From positions 41,604,001 to 41,664,000 of the forward strand of contig CM060733.1 of NCBI GenBank assembly GCA_030704615.1: a stretch of DNA of 60,000 nt, given 5' to 3'. This DNA comes from Takakia lepidozioides (lineage: Eukaryota; Streptophyta; Takakiopsida; Takakiales; Takakiaceae). The notes below the pieces were generated by a model. That model was not told the DNA's origin. It worked only from the letters and a program-made list of their open reading frames with translations, and did no database searches. Positions 12,008 through 23,112 of the stretch are shown here, piece by piece (the first letter of the stretch is position 1; every line of letters starts with the position of its first letter). The position numbers and the translations under genes were made by a program.

Positions 12008-13233
12008 CACTACAGAAAAAGGGGGGATTTTCGACGCCGCGGCGTCGTAAAACAGCCTTTTTCGGGCTGAAAAAAAAACCAAATTTGCGACGTCCGGGCG
12101 TCGCCAAAAAAACGTCGTAAATTTGCGACCAATGGGGGTCGCAAATATGCGAAACTGCAATTTGCAACGCCGACGTGATTTGCGACGCCCGGGCGTTGGA
12201 AAAAAAAAAAAAAAACTATCTACAATGCAGAATTAGCACCGTCCGGGGGTCGCAAAGTGCGATGCCCGGACGTCACAATTTAAGGGGGTACATTTGAATT
12301 TAGGCGGGAAAATTTGAATTTGAATTTTGAATTTCAAAAACTTGTTGACCATTGACTCCGGTTCTATCTAATGGCGATATGTTCATTATCAAACATATAT
12401 TATGCAACGCATACTTGAACTTAAGACCTCCACGTTATAACATTTCTAAGACACTACAAACTAACCAACACACCTACACTATATCTATGTATCACAAAAC
12501 AATCTAAATATATATATATATATATACATATAAAGAGTTCTTTCAAGTTCTTTCCAAGTTCTTTCAAGTTCCTTCTAAGGGGGTCTCTCTTGTGACGCCG
12601 GGGAGTTGCAACCTCCACAGCCTTAGTGCCCAGCCCCAGCTCCAACATTGTCGTCGTTGTTGTATCCCCCCACCGTCAGGCGCCCCAAGCGACGTCTTTG
12701 TGTGGACCTAAGCTGACCACAACACCATTGCGACCCCCTGTGGCGACGCCGTTGCGACCCCTGACGCCGCAACATTGGGCGTCCCAGCTCAGGGTGCCCC
12801 CAGCGACGTTTTTGTGAAGTACAGGGCCGCAAAGCCCGAAAAAAAAAAAAAAAAAAAAAAAAAAACTCCCACTGTGGTGATGCTGTTGCGACGCCCTGGC
12901 GTCGCAGAGGCGTTGGGGCACCCTTAGTGACGCTTTTGCGACGTCGAGGCGTCGCAACGTCTATATATATATATATATATAATTTATTATTTTATTTTAT
13001 TTTTGGATTTCCGACGTCGGGGCGTCGCAAGAAAAAAAATCTGTCGCAGCGAGGGCCCTCTTTCCTCCTTCATGCCACCTTACGATGGTTGGGCGTCGTA
13101 ATGGTGTCGCAGCAGGGGATTGCGACGCCAGAACGTCGCAAAAAAACGCCGCAGGCTCGGCGTCGCGGGCTTAGCGCCGCGCGGGGTGTGGGGGCGCGGT
13201 TGGCGTCGCTAACCCCCCCCATTTGTTGTAGTG
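12008..13233. mobile_element. non-autonomous CACTA (En/Spm) transposon
   Basis: The ends are CACTACAGAAAAAGGGGGG on the left and, as reverse complement, CACTACAACAAATGGGGGGG on the right; both start with the diagnostic CACTA. A 3-bp target duplication TGG flanks it (12005-12007 and 13234-13236). Subterminal DNA is filled with the partial palindrome GCGACGCCCGGGCGTCGC and variants (about 12030-12270 and 12885-13210), resembling TNPA-type binding arrays. Inside are an (AT)n tract near 12509-12530 and another at 12961-12981, and long A-runs at 12200-12213 and 12838-12865. No transposase frame is present, so movement would need an autonomous relative. Confidence 0.9.
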
Positions 13234-13357
13234 TGGTCTGAGTATGCCACACATTAAGGTCTGCGCAAAATTAAGGGTGCCCCACAGAACCCGTAATTCG
13301 ATTAAGTCCTGAACAGCCCTGTAACATTATCCCATCCTCTCTCAAAAAGTCGTGTCC
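13234..13357. other. flank of the CACTA element
   Basis: Short spacer between the CACTA element and the gag-like pseudogene. No LTR is recognisable here, so the 3' LTR of the next element is missing or lies outside. Confidence 0.4.
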
Positions 13358-16300
13358 TCACTGCTGCGTAGGATCAGGAAACCGCTGTGAACGAGCACCT
13401 TTTTGCTTGTGAGAGTCCTTCTGAGGGCTTAGTGCATGAGCACGAGCCTTGGCCTTGGCTGCTGGAGATGTCTGTATGCTCGCCGAAGCAGATTGGACTG
13501 TCGTTGAATCAGGTGGGGGCCGTCTGTCAGTCATGGCCCCGTCATACTCTTCTGACATGTCAAGGATATCAGTGGCCACTGCACCAGTGGTGTTAGAGTC
13601 ATTTTCCCACCGTTGGCCTTTCTGTCTTCTGACCTTCTTTCTCACCTCAGGAAGCTTGACTGGCATACAATGTATGCCCACCATGTCAGAACATTATGTG
13701 ATAAGACTTGTGCCAACTTCTTTCAGGCAAGACCAGTATATGCTCGTAGCTCCTCATCTGTATAGTTGAGTGGCGTGCCTATCACCTTTGAAAATTGCAG
13801 CCATTTCCTGGCCTCATGCCTCTTGGGAAAAATGTGGTCAAAATCCAAGTTCTCCTTTTCTAAATGCTCAAGAGCAGAAGAAAACCAAAGACGGAGTTGT
13901 GGATCTCGTTGAAGCATGAGCCTCACATCATACAGGTATTTGTGATCTGGAACCGGAGGTAATGTCCAATGCTCCCCATTGGAATAAGTCTGGTACCTCA
14001 TCTGCATTTTCTGCTCCTCCGTGTGGTAGCGTAAAACAAAGCAAGCAGCACAGTACATCTCACAGCCCATAACAATACTAGCTACTTCCCTGGTCTTGGT
14101 GAAGATGAACCCATGAATGACCTGGAATGCCAGTTATTTCTTGAGCATGGTTCCAGCCTCATGCCAGTGACGTGCAAAATGGTGGTCTGCAATGGGCCTA
14201 TCTGACGGAAGGACTTTGTTTCGTGTTGCCAAAGGCAACCAAATGCGCATGATTTGGTAATAATGTGCTAGGCACTCAGGAGAACTCAATTCTTTCCAAA
14301 CCACATCCATAATCAAGGGAATATGGTTGAAGGGAAGAATCATGGCAGTGTTGTACTCAAGATCAGCATGAGTCTTAGGTGGATTAAAAGAAGAGTCACC
14401 CCAAACAACAGGAATTGTTTGCAACAGTGTCAGTATCCATGGTGGCTGCCGGTGACTGCTGTGAGGTCGATGCACCCCCAACAAATGCCCTCTTGTCAAT
14501 GTTTGAACTCAAGTCCTCCACTTGAGTCTGTAATCCCATCACCTCCTCTTGCAACTCAGCTATCTGCCCATAGACAGCATCTATGGTGTTTGTGGCAATT
14601 TTCTGCATCCTTTGCCTGAGATCTTGCATCTCATCCTTAGTCAATTTCCTCGGTGCCTTTCCCTCCACTGGTCCTTCGTTTAACCACACCTGCAGGAAAT
14701 GATCATCAGCCAATTTCTCTGTAGACCCCCTGATAACTTGCTCCTCCTTTTGTTTGTATGTCTCCAAATGTTGCTCCAACTTCTGGATGCGTTGGTGATA
14801 GGGATCTTTCAATGTTGCAAAGGCAGCCATCAGATTGTTGGCTTCTTTCCTCCCCTTCTCAGCCACTGAAAGTGTGTCCTTGAATATCTTATTATCCTGT
14901 TGCAAATGCAACATGTTCTGGTCTGCCTTCTCTTTGTAGAGTCTCAACTCCTTGAGGAAAACTTCCTGGCGACTGATGGTGTCCTTCATGCCAGTAATCA
15001 GCTCATTTTGATGAATGACTTCAGCTTTAGCCTCTGCACACAAATTGGCTTTACCCCTGAGCTATGTCTCTATCCCTTGGAGTTGAGCTTGATGATTCAC
15101 TGATTGTATAGTAAGTTTGTGGTTAGCCTCTTCTAACCATGCAGCAATAATTTTCTTTGATGCCAAAAGTTCCTCATGATTTTTCTGCAACTGATATAGT
15201 TGTTGAGTGTAATCCTTCTGCATGATCTGCTGCTGTACTTCAAGGCCTGCCTTGATCAAATCTTCTTTTGCAAGATGCAGGGCAGCTGTGGTCTCCTCCA
15301 ACTCCTGCTTAAGCTTGAGGCTTGCCTCAACATCAATCTTGGTTGCTCTCTCAGCCAAAATCATGACCTCATACTCTTGTTTGAGTTCCTCCCTCAGTGC
15401 TACTAGTTGTTCCAAGTGAACGTGAGTTTTAAAATAATTCCCTACAAGATTAAAGGTTCTTCCTATGGAACTTAGAACCATAGCTTGCTGAGGGATCATC
15501 CTGTGGAGTCTTTTGTGTCTCTAACTGGTCAACAACAACCTTGTGCCTTGCAAACCACTGAGACCAATCATCCATAGGGTCTTGCACTTGAGTAGGCTCA
15601 ACTCCTAATGGTCCAACTCCAGATTTACCCTTACCCTGAACTTCTTCAACCTCAATCACAAGTATGGATTTAGTCTGCATTGTCGGAGCCTCCATAAGTA
15701 AAAATGGTACCTCTGGTACCATGGGAGGTTGGACCCCTGGAAAGGTTTCATAGAGAAGATCACCCCTCTCCATCTCCTTCACTACTTGCTCATTAGTGGG
15801 AATTTCCAAGCCCTCCCTTTCTGAGGAAATGGGTTCAACTGTATCAACAGGACCACTCTGAGTTACCTGTTAGGTGACTTGGATAGTAGGTTGTGTGAGT
15901 TGGGGTAGAGAAGCGACCTCGTCCTCCCTCTCTATTATGTGCACTTCCTGCACTGGCAACCCCTACTGTTGCTGAGCCACTTCTTCTGTAGGCGATGTGG
16001 AAATATCATCCTGCACAGCCGACTTGACTGCCAGTGGTTGGACAAGATGTACTACCCTGTATCACCCATTTTTTGTCTCTTCGTTTTGGGCTGCTGCTCC
16101 AGTCCCCCTTTACCTTGAGAGGAGCCCTATGCCTCGTTCATTGTATATTCTTGTTCAAACAACCCCATGTCCTTGCGCTCTTGCGGTGTGAGTAGGCAAT
16201 AATCGTGAATAATCTGCACAATTAGAGGAGCTGCAACAATAATCGTCTCCTTCATGGGTAGGGTCCTCGGGTATGCAATCTTTTCAACTGTTACGGGAGC

Positions 16301-16620
16301 CAGTGATTAGAACTCCAAGAAGCATTATGTTTAGGAGCTTTCTTTTAGACCCTTCCGGATTCGAGTCGAGGTCGTAGTTCACATTGAAGTGTTTTACAAT
16401 GAGCTTTGCGAATCCAGGAGAGGTCCCTACAAGCCATGTCAAGTAGTGTAGAACCAAAGTCCTTCCAAGGCTATTTTAGAGTAGAATCATCAATTTGCAC
16501 CGCGCATATCTCTCTTACATCATCTAGGGGATTCAAACCCAGTCCGGTGGGGAAAATGGCAGTTTTGAAGTATTTTTTATCTGGGAACTCCAACTCTCTC
16601 CGAAGAGGGCGAGTTAGGTG
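13358..16620 (-). pseudogene. long gag-like coiled-coil ORF of a non-autonomous LTR retrotransposon
   Basis: Minus-strand frames follow one another in coding order with stops and small shifts between them: about 16620-16000, 15809-15450, 15499-15062, 15043-14396, 14499-14134, 14070-13723 and 13684-13358. The first part has a folded-domain look (FPTGLGLNPLDDVREI, MKETIIVAAAPLIVQIIH). A long Gln/Glu/Lys-rich coiled-coil region follows (14.4-15.5 kb), then a basic tail. No protease, RT or integrase motif was found, so the element looks gag-only (LARD or TR-GAG type). It lies just downstream of a PBS and 5' LTR on the same strand. Function in particle formation is inferred from position only. Confidence 0.6.
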
Positions 16621-16823
16621 GTTTTGAAACATTATTGGTTTTTGCTTTATTTTCCCTTCTCTCTCCCGGAAGACTTGAACTCTCTCTGAAGAGGAAAAGC
16701 CTAAGGAAAATTATTCTTCATCTTTTCCATTTCACTCAATTGAGTCGTTGACTCCAAGGGATATCAGGATACCCTAATAGGGAGATTGTACGAACCAAAG
16801 ATTTTGGATTCTCTTCGGGACAA

Positions 16824-16843
16824 GTGTTCCCCATTGGTCGCCA
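16824..16843 (-). other. candidate primer binding site (PBS)
   Basis: On the minus strand TGGCGACCAATGGGGAAC starts 5 nt after the LTR end CAACA. A PBS beginning TGG and of the TGGCGAC/TGGCGCC type is known in plant Ty3/gypsy elements of the Tat/Athila group. The exact tRNA was not determined. Confidence 0.6.
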
Positions 16844-16847
16844 TATA

Positions 16848-17552
16848 TGTTGATGCATATAGTGGTACAAATTTCTTTTCATATCGTTTTTTATCATAAG
16901 ACAAGCGGTCTCGGCATTGTACTGCCAAAATACGATAGTTTGTTAATTATCTGGAAATCGTTGGTAAAGCACATAGGAAATTAAATAGTGTCTGCGACAA
17001 CCAAACAGTAGAGCTCTGGCGTCAAGATGTCCGTAGGAAGCTGCATCGACAGCAGGTTAGGTTGTCAATTCAGTACCATTAACGGCAAGGTAATCTTGTT
17101 CGAACAATATATGACGACTATTCCAGTCCCAGATTGCGATCTCTCTGTTCTCCCGCCTTTCAAGTCCAGTAGGAACACATGGTAATGAACTTGGCAATTG
17201 GAAGAAACAACATGTACAACGATGAAATATCGCAACAAAACGAACGGCTGCATTAGAACGATAGCAGGTCAAGACGACTTCAAAGGGCGAAGCGTGGACT
17301 TGTTAGCGGTGCGGGACAATTGGAGGGGACTCCGGACAACTACGACTCAGTGGCAGGGTCAAAGACCCCAGAACCACCACCAAGGATTTGATTTCCAGAA
17401 AAACAACAAAATCTTTATGTAACGAAAATACGACGAATGGCGAAAGAAGCAATTTTTAACCACCGATGGACCTGAGAATCGACAAGCTGATACGGGGTAT
17501 ATAATTGTAGTTTGTCACCAAGTTTGGTGATTTGTGGAGTAGATTAGCAACA
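16848..17552 (-). repeat. 5' LTR of the gag-only element
   Basis: On the minus strand the LTR would start TGTTGCTAATC at 17552 and end GCATCAACA at 16848, giving TGTTG...CAACA inverted ends. The PBS follows. A second family member is the solo LTR at 6380-6923 on the plus strand. The start is less certain than the end. Confidence 0.6.
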
Positions 17553-18600
17553 GCACCAAATTATCGAGTCGACGACACTCACGGGAGCCGATTCTTTGAG
17601 TTTTTACTTCATGGATGGATGAAAAATCCTAAATTCGCCTTGAGGAGCTGGATGGATGAAATGACAACTCGTGCCAACTGGTCATCCATAGGGATGGATG
17701 AAAAGCCAGCTTTCATTGGCCTCTACAACTTTTCATCCATATTGAATATTAAACTATAGATCCTTCAAGGATACAATAGTTTAATGAATATTTTTCATTA
17801 GTTTATTAGGCCTAAAAACAGTATAAAAGAAGAGCAAGGCTCTCCTTGATCTTCATCTAGTTCATTTTTGTGTAGTTTCCCTTTGCTTTGTTGTTTAAAT
17901 GTTTGCTAGTTTGTGGCTTGAGGAAGCCTAGGTCTTAGGGAGTGGAGCTTGAAGCTCCCTAGTGTAGAAGGATTGGTAGAGGATTAAGGCAAGGAGCCTA
18001 GTCCATTGATTGGCCTTGAGGCCCTATTGAGTTTGACCAAGGAGGTAGTGTAATCTCGTGTGGGGAAAAGAAGAATTGGAGACGAGTAAGAAGGTCGGCG
18101 TGGACCTAGTGACGATCACCAAGGAAGGGCCACATAGAGTACCATTGTACGAGTCATTAGAGCATCACATGCACCTCCCATAGAGCAGGTTGACACTCCA
18201 CTCACTTGCTGTTCATGCATGTGCATTGAATTATTTTCCAAGCTAAGACTTGAAGTTGAAGTGATTGATAGGAAAAATAGCCCTCTTAATGAGGTGATTG
18301 GCAATCCAAGTTCACTATGATGTGATTTGTTGTTCGCATTTAAGTTGGGGAAGACCCATGATATGAATAGCCACATAGGCTTGGCACCATAGCAGGTGAA
18401 ATGAAGCATTAAGGCTTTGATTGATTTTTTATGATTTTCAGGAGAAGACATATATCTATGCTCTAAGGGGTCTTTACCCGAGCTAGACTAACTAGTGGGA
18501 GGCCAGAGAGGGCCATCCTAACCCCCTTAGTAAGTCCATTAAGGGAATTTGAACATAAAAATGAGGGAAGGAGTGTTCTTTTGTTTATGGTGTTTTTACG
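17553..18600 (+). other. LTR-like or leader-like sequence with TATA box, unassigned
   Basis: GTATAAAAG at about 17820 is a good TATA box. It is followed by a T-rich start and a G/A-rich leader rich in repeated phrases (GAAGCTCCCTAG, AAGGAGCCTAG), as in plant LTR R-U5 regions. Upstream (17600-17740) GGATGGATGAA is repeated four times. No partner LTR was found. Confidence 0.3.
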
Positions 18601-20194
18601 CTGGTGGGAGACTGCCCACGGGCTGCCAAGGGCACGGGTAGGCCCGGCTGGTGCGCCGAGAGGTTACTAATTCAACGAACTGATCAAGGGGAGCAGCCTA
18701 CCCACGCCTAGGCGCTGAGAGGCGGGGAACGCTGACCCTATGTACGTGCACAAAAGGACGGCCGCGTGGCCACACGGGCGAGGGAAAAGCCTCGCGCCCA
18801 AAAGTTGCTAGTTTAACCGCTGGATAAAGGCCCTATGCCACGGACCGGCGGTCTCAGCGTTTACCCAGCGCGCTCCGCACCTTTGTCCGGGCCGTGAGGC
18901 TTCATGCCCCGCCACGTGGCGAGGACGCTTTTATCCCGCGGGCACAAGGGGTCAATCAGATTAAAGGGGGTTGTTCTCAACCTTATGCTATTACAATTAA
19001 TGCTGACCCCTTTAAGCTTTGGAGGGGTGATTCGGGAGATCTAGAGATAGGAAAATTGTGGTTTTTGGTGAAGGAGAGAGCCCTCAGCGAGGCCTACACG
19101 GCAAGCCATGAGAGGGACAGAGTGAACCTCCAAGCAGAGAGTAAGAGAGCAAGCCAGAGACATGGATCGCACAAAAGTACTCTGCCGCGGCTACAGTGCC
19201 ACACGTGTTTACGACGACCATTTCCCCATAGGGAAAGGCGCGGGGGTTGCTTATTTAATATTAGTGGGGGGCGGAATAGGCTGGCCCCACCATGGGGAAG
19301 ATCTTAGGCTGGCGACAGGTGCGTTTTGCGCGTGGATGAACGGACAGCAGATCCGGACGAGACGAATATCATTCATCCACGGGGGTGCGGCAGTTCCCCA
19401 CTGCGGGGAGTGGATCTCGTGCAGTTCCCGGCGTTCCATTGAGTTCCCAGGGGGTTCCCATGTTCTAATGGGGGGTGCTAGTGGCATCTTTGGATTTCCC
19501 TCATGGTCCTTTATTGGGGAGGTATTTTTCCTGAATTTGATATTTTCTATTATTTCCTGCATATTCTGGATGGCGGAAATTCCCTAAGCAAATTAGGACG
19601 CATGTTTGAACTTTTTGAATTGTTAGAACTTGAAGTACTTAGGGGATTAAGGAGTGAACTTCTTGAACTTATTACATTGGTGCATGGGCATGATAATGGG
19701 CTCTTCTCCCTAAGTCTAAAACGAGCTGAAAATGGGTAAAAATTTAGCCCTTCGAAAGGGGTGGCTTGAGAACTCAAGCACTCGAGTGAAGGAGGGGCAG
19801 TGGGAGAGGGACGCGGTTCCCCTCCTCCCTAAATCCGGGAAATGCTTTGTGAAGGGGTAAAGGGATACCCCGGCTATTAGCGTCTCGGGGATTTATGCAG
19901 TAGGACGTAGCAATAAACAAGACTTGGAAGGCAGTTACGTTTTAAAAAGCTAAAAATCGTAAACAAATCGTAGGACTAAAACACGCAAATTGCCTATAGA
20001 AGGGAGCATCTGAGCTTCTCTTTGCCTATAGGATATTAGAATTGATAGTTTAGGCCCCCATCCTTGCTGCGAACCCTGCACTAACCGCAGCCGGGTAGGC
20101 GGTTCATTGAGCCCAACCTACACCACAACTTACCACGACCCCACTAGGCTAGTATGTCGTCGCCCTGGCCGCGCGCGCCCAGGGCTCGTCAAGG
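18601..20194. other. GC-rich unassigned DNA
   Basis: A GC-rich block (18600-18950), then mixed sequence with several open frames (for example 18894-19307 and 19162-19587 on plus) that show no recognisable domain. Base composition differs from both flanks, but I cannot tie it to organelle DNA or a known element. Confidence 0.3.
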
Positions 20195-20262
20195 ACTCTG
20201 GTCGAAGCCAGCATAACTAAGAGCCACTTCGTCTTGCTACTACTGCCCCTTTAATTCAGGGG
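20195..20262 (+). repeat. dispersed repeat, also at 54028-54093
   Basis: TGGTCGAAGCCAGCATAA and AAGAGCCACTT...TACTGC recur with about 85% identity on the other side of copy 1, at 54028-54093. It is probably part of a larger element that I cannot delimit. Confidence 0.55.
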
Positions 20263-20639
20263 TGGGCCCTATTACAAAGGAAAGTTTCAAAGTTTCAATG
20301 TCGTGGCTCTTTGCCTTTAGGGCGGGGGGTGGGGCCGACACAAGAAGGCTTGCCCCTATGGTGGGGGCATTGGCAGCAGTAGTGAAGGGGGCTGAAGCAC
20401 CCTTGAATGCCTTTGCAGATGCGCTCACTAGGTGGAGCCCAGCCGCAAACCGGGTTGCGGTGGGGGCTCCACGTGGGGTGGTGGTAGCTTAGGGAGTCGT
20501 AGTGGGGGTGGTTTAGGCCGACTCACCACTGCATAGGGATGAGGCCTTGTGGTGGGAGTCGGGGGAGTCTTGGAGCTCACCGCGGTCCATTGGGGCCATA
20601 TAGTGGATGGGCCAAAACTCACCACGACTCATCACAGGG
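20263..20639. other. G-rich unassigned stretch
   Basis: G-rich plus strand with an Ala/Gly-rich open frame at 20262-20492 lacking recognisable motifs. Nothing further can be said. Confidence 0.3.
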
Positions 20640-21190
20640 AGGCTTCCCACAAAGCCTGAATGCAACGACGAGTACCTTTAATGATCTGAATAGAAACCAC
20701 TACCTTGAGCTTTATGCCTGATTTGTGGAGGGATATCTCTGCCCCCCCCCCAATCCCTGAAAATAACGATAACATCTTGATGCCATCAGGGTTGAGTGGC
20801 CATAGCACTGAGAAGTGAAATGCAACTGTGTATACAGAGAAGTTGTTACCCAATGCTGCAAATCGTACACTAGAATTGAAGTTTGCCCGCATGTGATCCC
20901 TATCAAATCCCAAACATGTCTGATCACAGTGACACATTAAAATGGTACAATGTCAGTTCAATGGACGACTTCTAATGGACAATAGGTGTTGGCTCTTGCT
21001 CACTACAAATCTAGGAATAGACTGCTATATACACATACAGTGGGTATCTGAAATTTGGATGCGCCTGGCACGTACTTCAATCACGTTCTCTGAGATGGGT
21101 GTAGGAATGTTAGGAATTGTCCACACCAAATTCCACCTTCTGCACCACATCATGATTTCTTTTTGTGCATCTGGGTATTTCACGCGATAC
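20640..21190 (-). pseudogene. DRM-like: DRM-type DNA methyltransferase fragment 1
   Basis: Minus-strand frames read, in order, a WNLVW block (about 21145-21120), LGF-RDH (motif IX-like), ALGNNFSVYTVAFHFSVL (motif X-like), then LSLFSGIGGG (motif I, SAM binding) and LKVVVSIQI. Motifs IX/X coming before motif I is the permuted order that defines plant DRM (domains rearranged) methyltransferases, whose role is RNA-directed de novo methylation. The catalytic PC motif lies beyond the end. Stops and shifts make it a pseudogene. Confidence 0.8.
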
Positions 21191-21310
21191 AACCGCGGGT
21201 TTTCATTCTGTACCTTACCTGCGCCATGTCTTCCACTCCGCAGAATTTACAACATTTCGTCATTTGAACTCTCTGACACCTCCACCTAGTCAACTTGCAG
21301 CAAGCTATGT

Positions 21311-21715
21311 CTAGCCTGCCCCCATAAACTCACAGACGGTTAAAATAACCCGTATTGAGAACTTGAAAAAAACAGTGAAGTGCTTTCCCTCCAGCCCAAT
21401 GTGGGTGACGTGGTTGTTTTCAGAGAGATTATTACGATGACTGCCCCCAACAATCAAATCGAAGCCATTGTACTTCCTAGCAAGGTTGAATAGATCTCTC
21501 CGTCTCAGGGAGATTACATCATGATAGCTCTGGTACTCAAGAACACTAGTCTGCTTGCTTGATTCCCACCACACTTGAATGCAACGACGGGTATTTTCAA
21601 CGATTTGAATAGAGACCATTATCTTGAGCTTTATGCTTGATTTGTGGAGGGTTATATGATCTGCCCCCCCAATCCCTGAGAATAGCGATAGCACCTTGAT
21701 GCCATTTGGGTTGCG
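21311..21715 (-). pseudogene. DRM-like: DRM-type DNA methyltransferase fragment 2, catalytic Cys lost
   Basis: It begins with a second copy of motif I (VLSLFSGIGGA) and runs on through IKLKIMVSIQI, WWESSKQT, GFDLIVGGS and GLEGKHFTVFF. The last blocks match the DRM motif IV-V region, but the catalytic PCNN is HRNN here, so the active-site cysteine is gone. It sits 5' of fragment 1 on the minus strand although its content belongs 3' of it, so the locus is scrambled or duplicated. Confidence 0.8.
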
Positions 21716-21860
21716 TGGTCATGATAGCTCTAGTCACTTGTTCTCTCCCGTTATGCCCCGGTGAGCAGCCGAAGCTCCGAGTTGGCCCAGTGGCTAGTTT
21801 GGGAGTTAGGCGTGCGACCAAAGCGAGTAACTATGACCTCGTGGGGAGTTTACGGAAGTG
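21716..21860. other. short unassigned spacer with weak SINE-like phrase
   Basis: GTTGGCCCAGTGGCTAGTT resembles a box A but no box B follows, so no RNA gene is called. Confidence 0.25.
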
Positions 21861-22140
21861 ATATGCGACATTCAATGCAAACAAAAATCATTTGGATGGG
21901 CAACCATCCGTTGGCCCAGTGAATGAATTTCGTATTTGTCTAGGACATGTTGGATGGTATGCAAAACATACTTGCAAAGTTTCAAAGCAAACAAGAATCA
22001 TTTGGATGGGAGACGATTTAATCGCCATTTGAATGAATTTCGTTTGATGTCATATTTGTCTGGGACTTGTCAGATGACATACTGAACATACTGGCAAAGT
22101 TTGAAAGTAAACAAAAATCATTTGGATGGTGAACTGTTCG
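21861..22140 (+). repeat. imperfect tandem repeat, about 115-bp unit, 2-3 copies
   Basis: The phrases CAAACAARAATCATTTGGATGGG, AATGAATTTCGT, TGTCTRGGAC and CATACTKGCAAAGTTT recur at about 21880-21985, 21990-22105 and partly to 22140. Only two full copies are clear. Confidence 0.65.
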
Positions 22141-22529
22141 TTCCCTCTTTAAATGGACATGTACGTGTTATGGAGACGGAAAGTTGCATTTCGCCTGCAC
22201 ATGAATTTTTTTTAACTCCATTTTTTAACCATATGCTTAATGACAGCATACACAATGTACCTACACAATTTGGGAGTGAACAAAAGTCATCTGCACCCAA
22301 AACCATATTTTCTGCCCCATTTGCACTCCAAAGTTGATTTGAATTCAACTTCATGCACTCTTCATAGAGAGTTCTGCAATAATGACCCAAGCAAACACTT
22401 ATTTATTTTTTCATTTTTGTTTGGTCCGAAATTTTGCATGGATGTAATATTGTGGGGTTTGAATTAACAAACAAATTTGAGCCAAAAACAAAATCATTAT
22501 GTAGCAAAAATCCACAATCATAGTCATTC

Positions 22530-22690
22530 TAAATCCAATTATGTATTTAAATTTCATTAAAATTCGATTTAATTCAAAATTGGTTGAGGGGTGAATGCGT
22601 CGTTGGGGAGGCTTTTTATTTTTATTTTTATTGAATCTTTGCATATGTGTTACACATATATTCAAGCATATGCGGGCAAAAATTGAGCTT
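22530..22690 (+). repeat. AT-rich dispersed repeat (also 54096-54250 and 54665-54812)
   Basis: AATCCAATTATGTATTTAAA, GATTTAATTCAAAATT, CGTTGGGGA and CATATTCAAGCA appear in the same order at all three places. Two copies bracket the retroelement copy 1 insertion and a third lies just beyond. Confidence 0.7.
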
Positions 22691-22751
22691 GAACCACATC
22701 CATTCATGGGTGCAATAGCCGTTTACCCATGAGAGGATTTTTTCTAAAAAT

Positions 22752-23112
22752 TGTCATGGTTTTAGTTATCTAGAATTACCTACTTCTAGTTAACTAGGAC
22801 ATTTTAGATATTTATAATTATATTTTGTGTGTTGGGACTTCATTTGGTCTCACATGCCAAGGGAGGTGTCGAGCCTCACTTGAGACATGGAGATAGGTTT
22901 TCCCCTTGTGAGTGTTGAGGAGGCTCATCTTCTTGTGGTTGAGCCTCCATGAGCCTCTCCCACCTCCATAGCTCTAGGTATTGAGAGGGAGTGTGGTGAG
23001 GGCTTTGTAAGGTGGATTCCTTTAGTAAATGTACCCTTGGCTTGACTTAGTTTATGTGATTGAGTGGATTCATGAGTGGAGTGTTTCCATTGTGTGTTCA
23101 CTTCCATTATCA
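22752..23112 (+). repeat. terminal repeat A1 of copy 1
   Basis: 361 bp, starting TGTCATGGTTTTAG and ending CACTTCCATTATCA. It matches A2 (53508-53874) to that exact point, then diverges: leader (CTACAAGAAG) follows here, repeat B follows A2. No PBS-like TGG follows directly. Confidence 0.88.

Noticed and set aside
18601-20194. Organellar DNA insertion (NUMT/NUPT)
   Set aside because: GC content and style suggested it, but I recognised no mitochondrial or plastid gene, rRNA or tRNA in the stretch.
20640-21715. Functional DRM methyltransferase
   Set aside because: Pieces are duplicated and out of order, frames are broken and the catalytic cysteine motif is changed to HR.
22746-22751. 5-bp target duplication AAAAT for copy 1
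   Set aside because: It would require the element to end ...CACGAC without the final A, against the end seen in the other B copies; a 4-bp AAAT fits better, but the flank is AT-rich and proof is weak.
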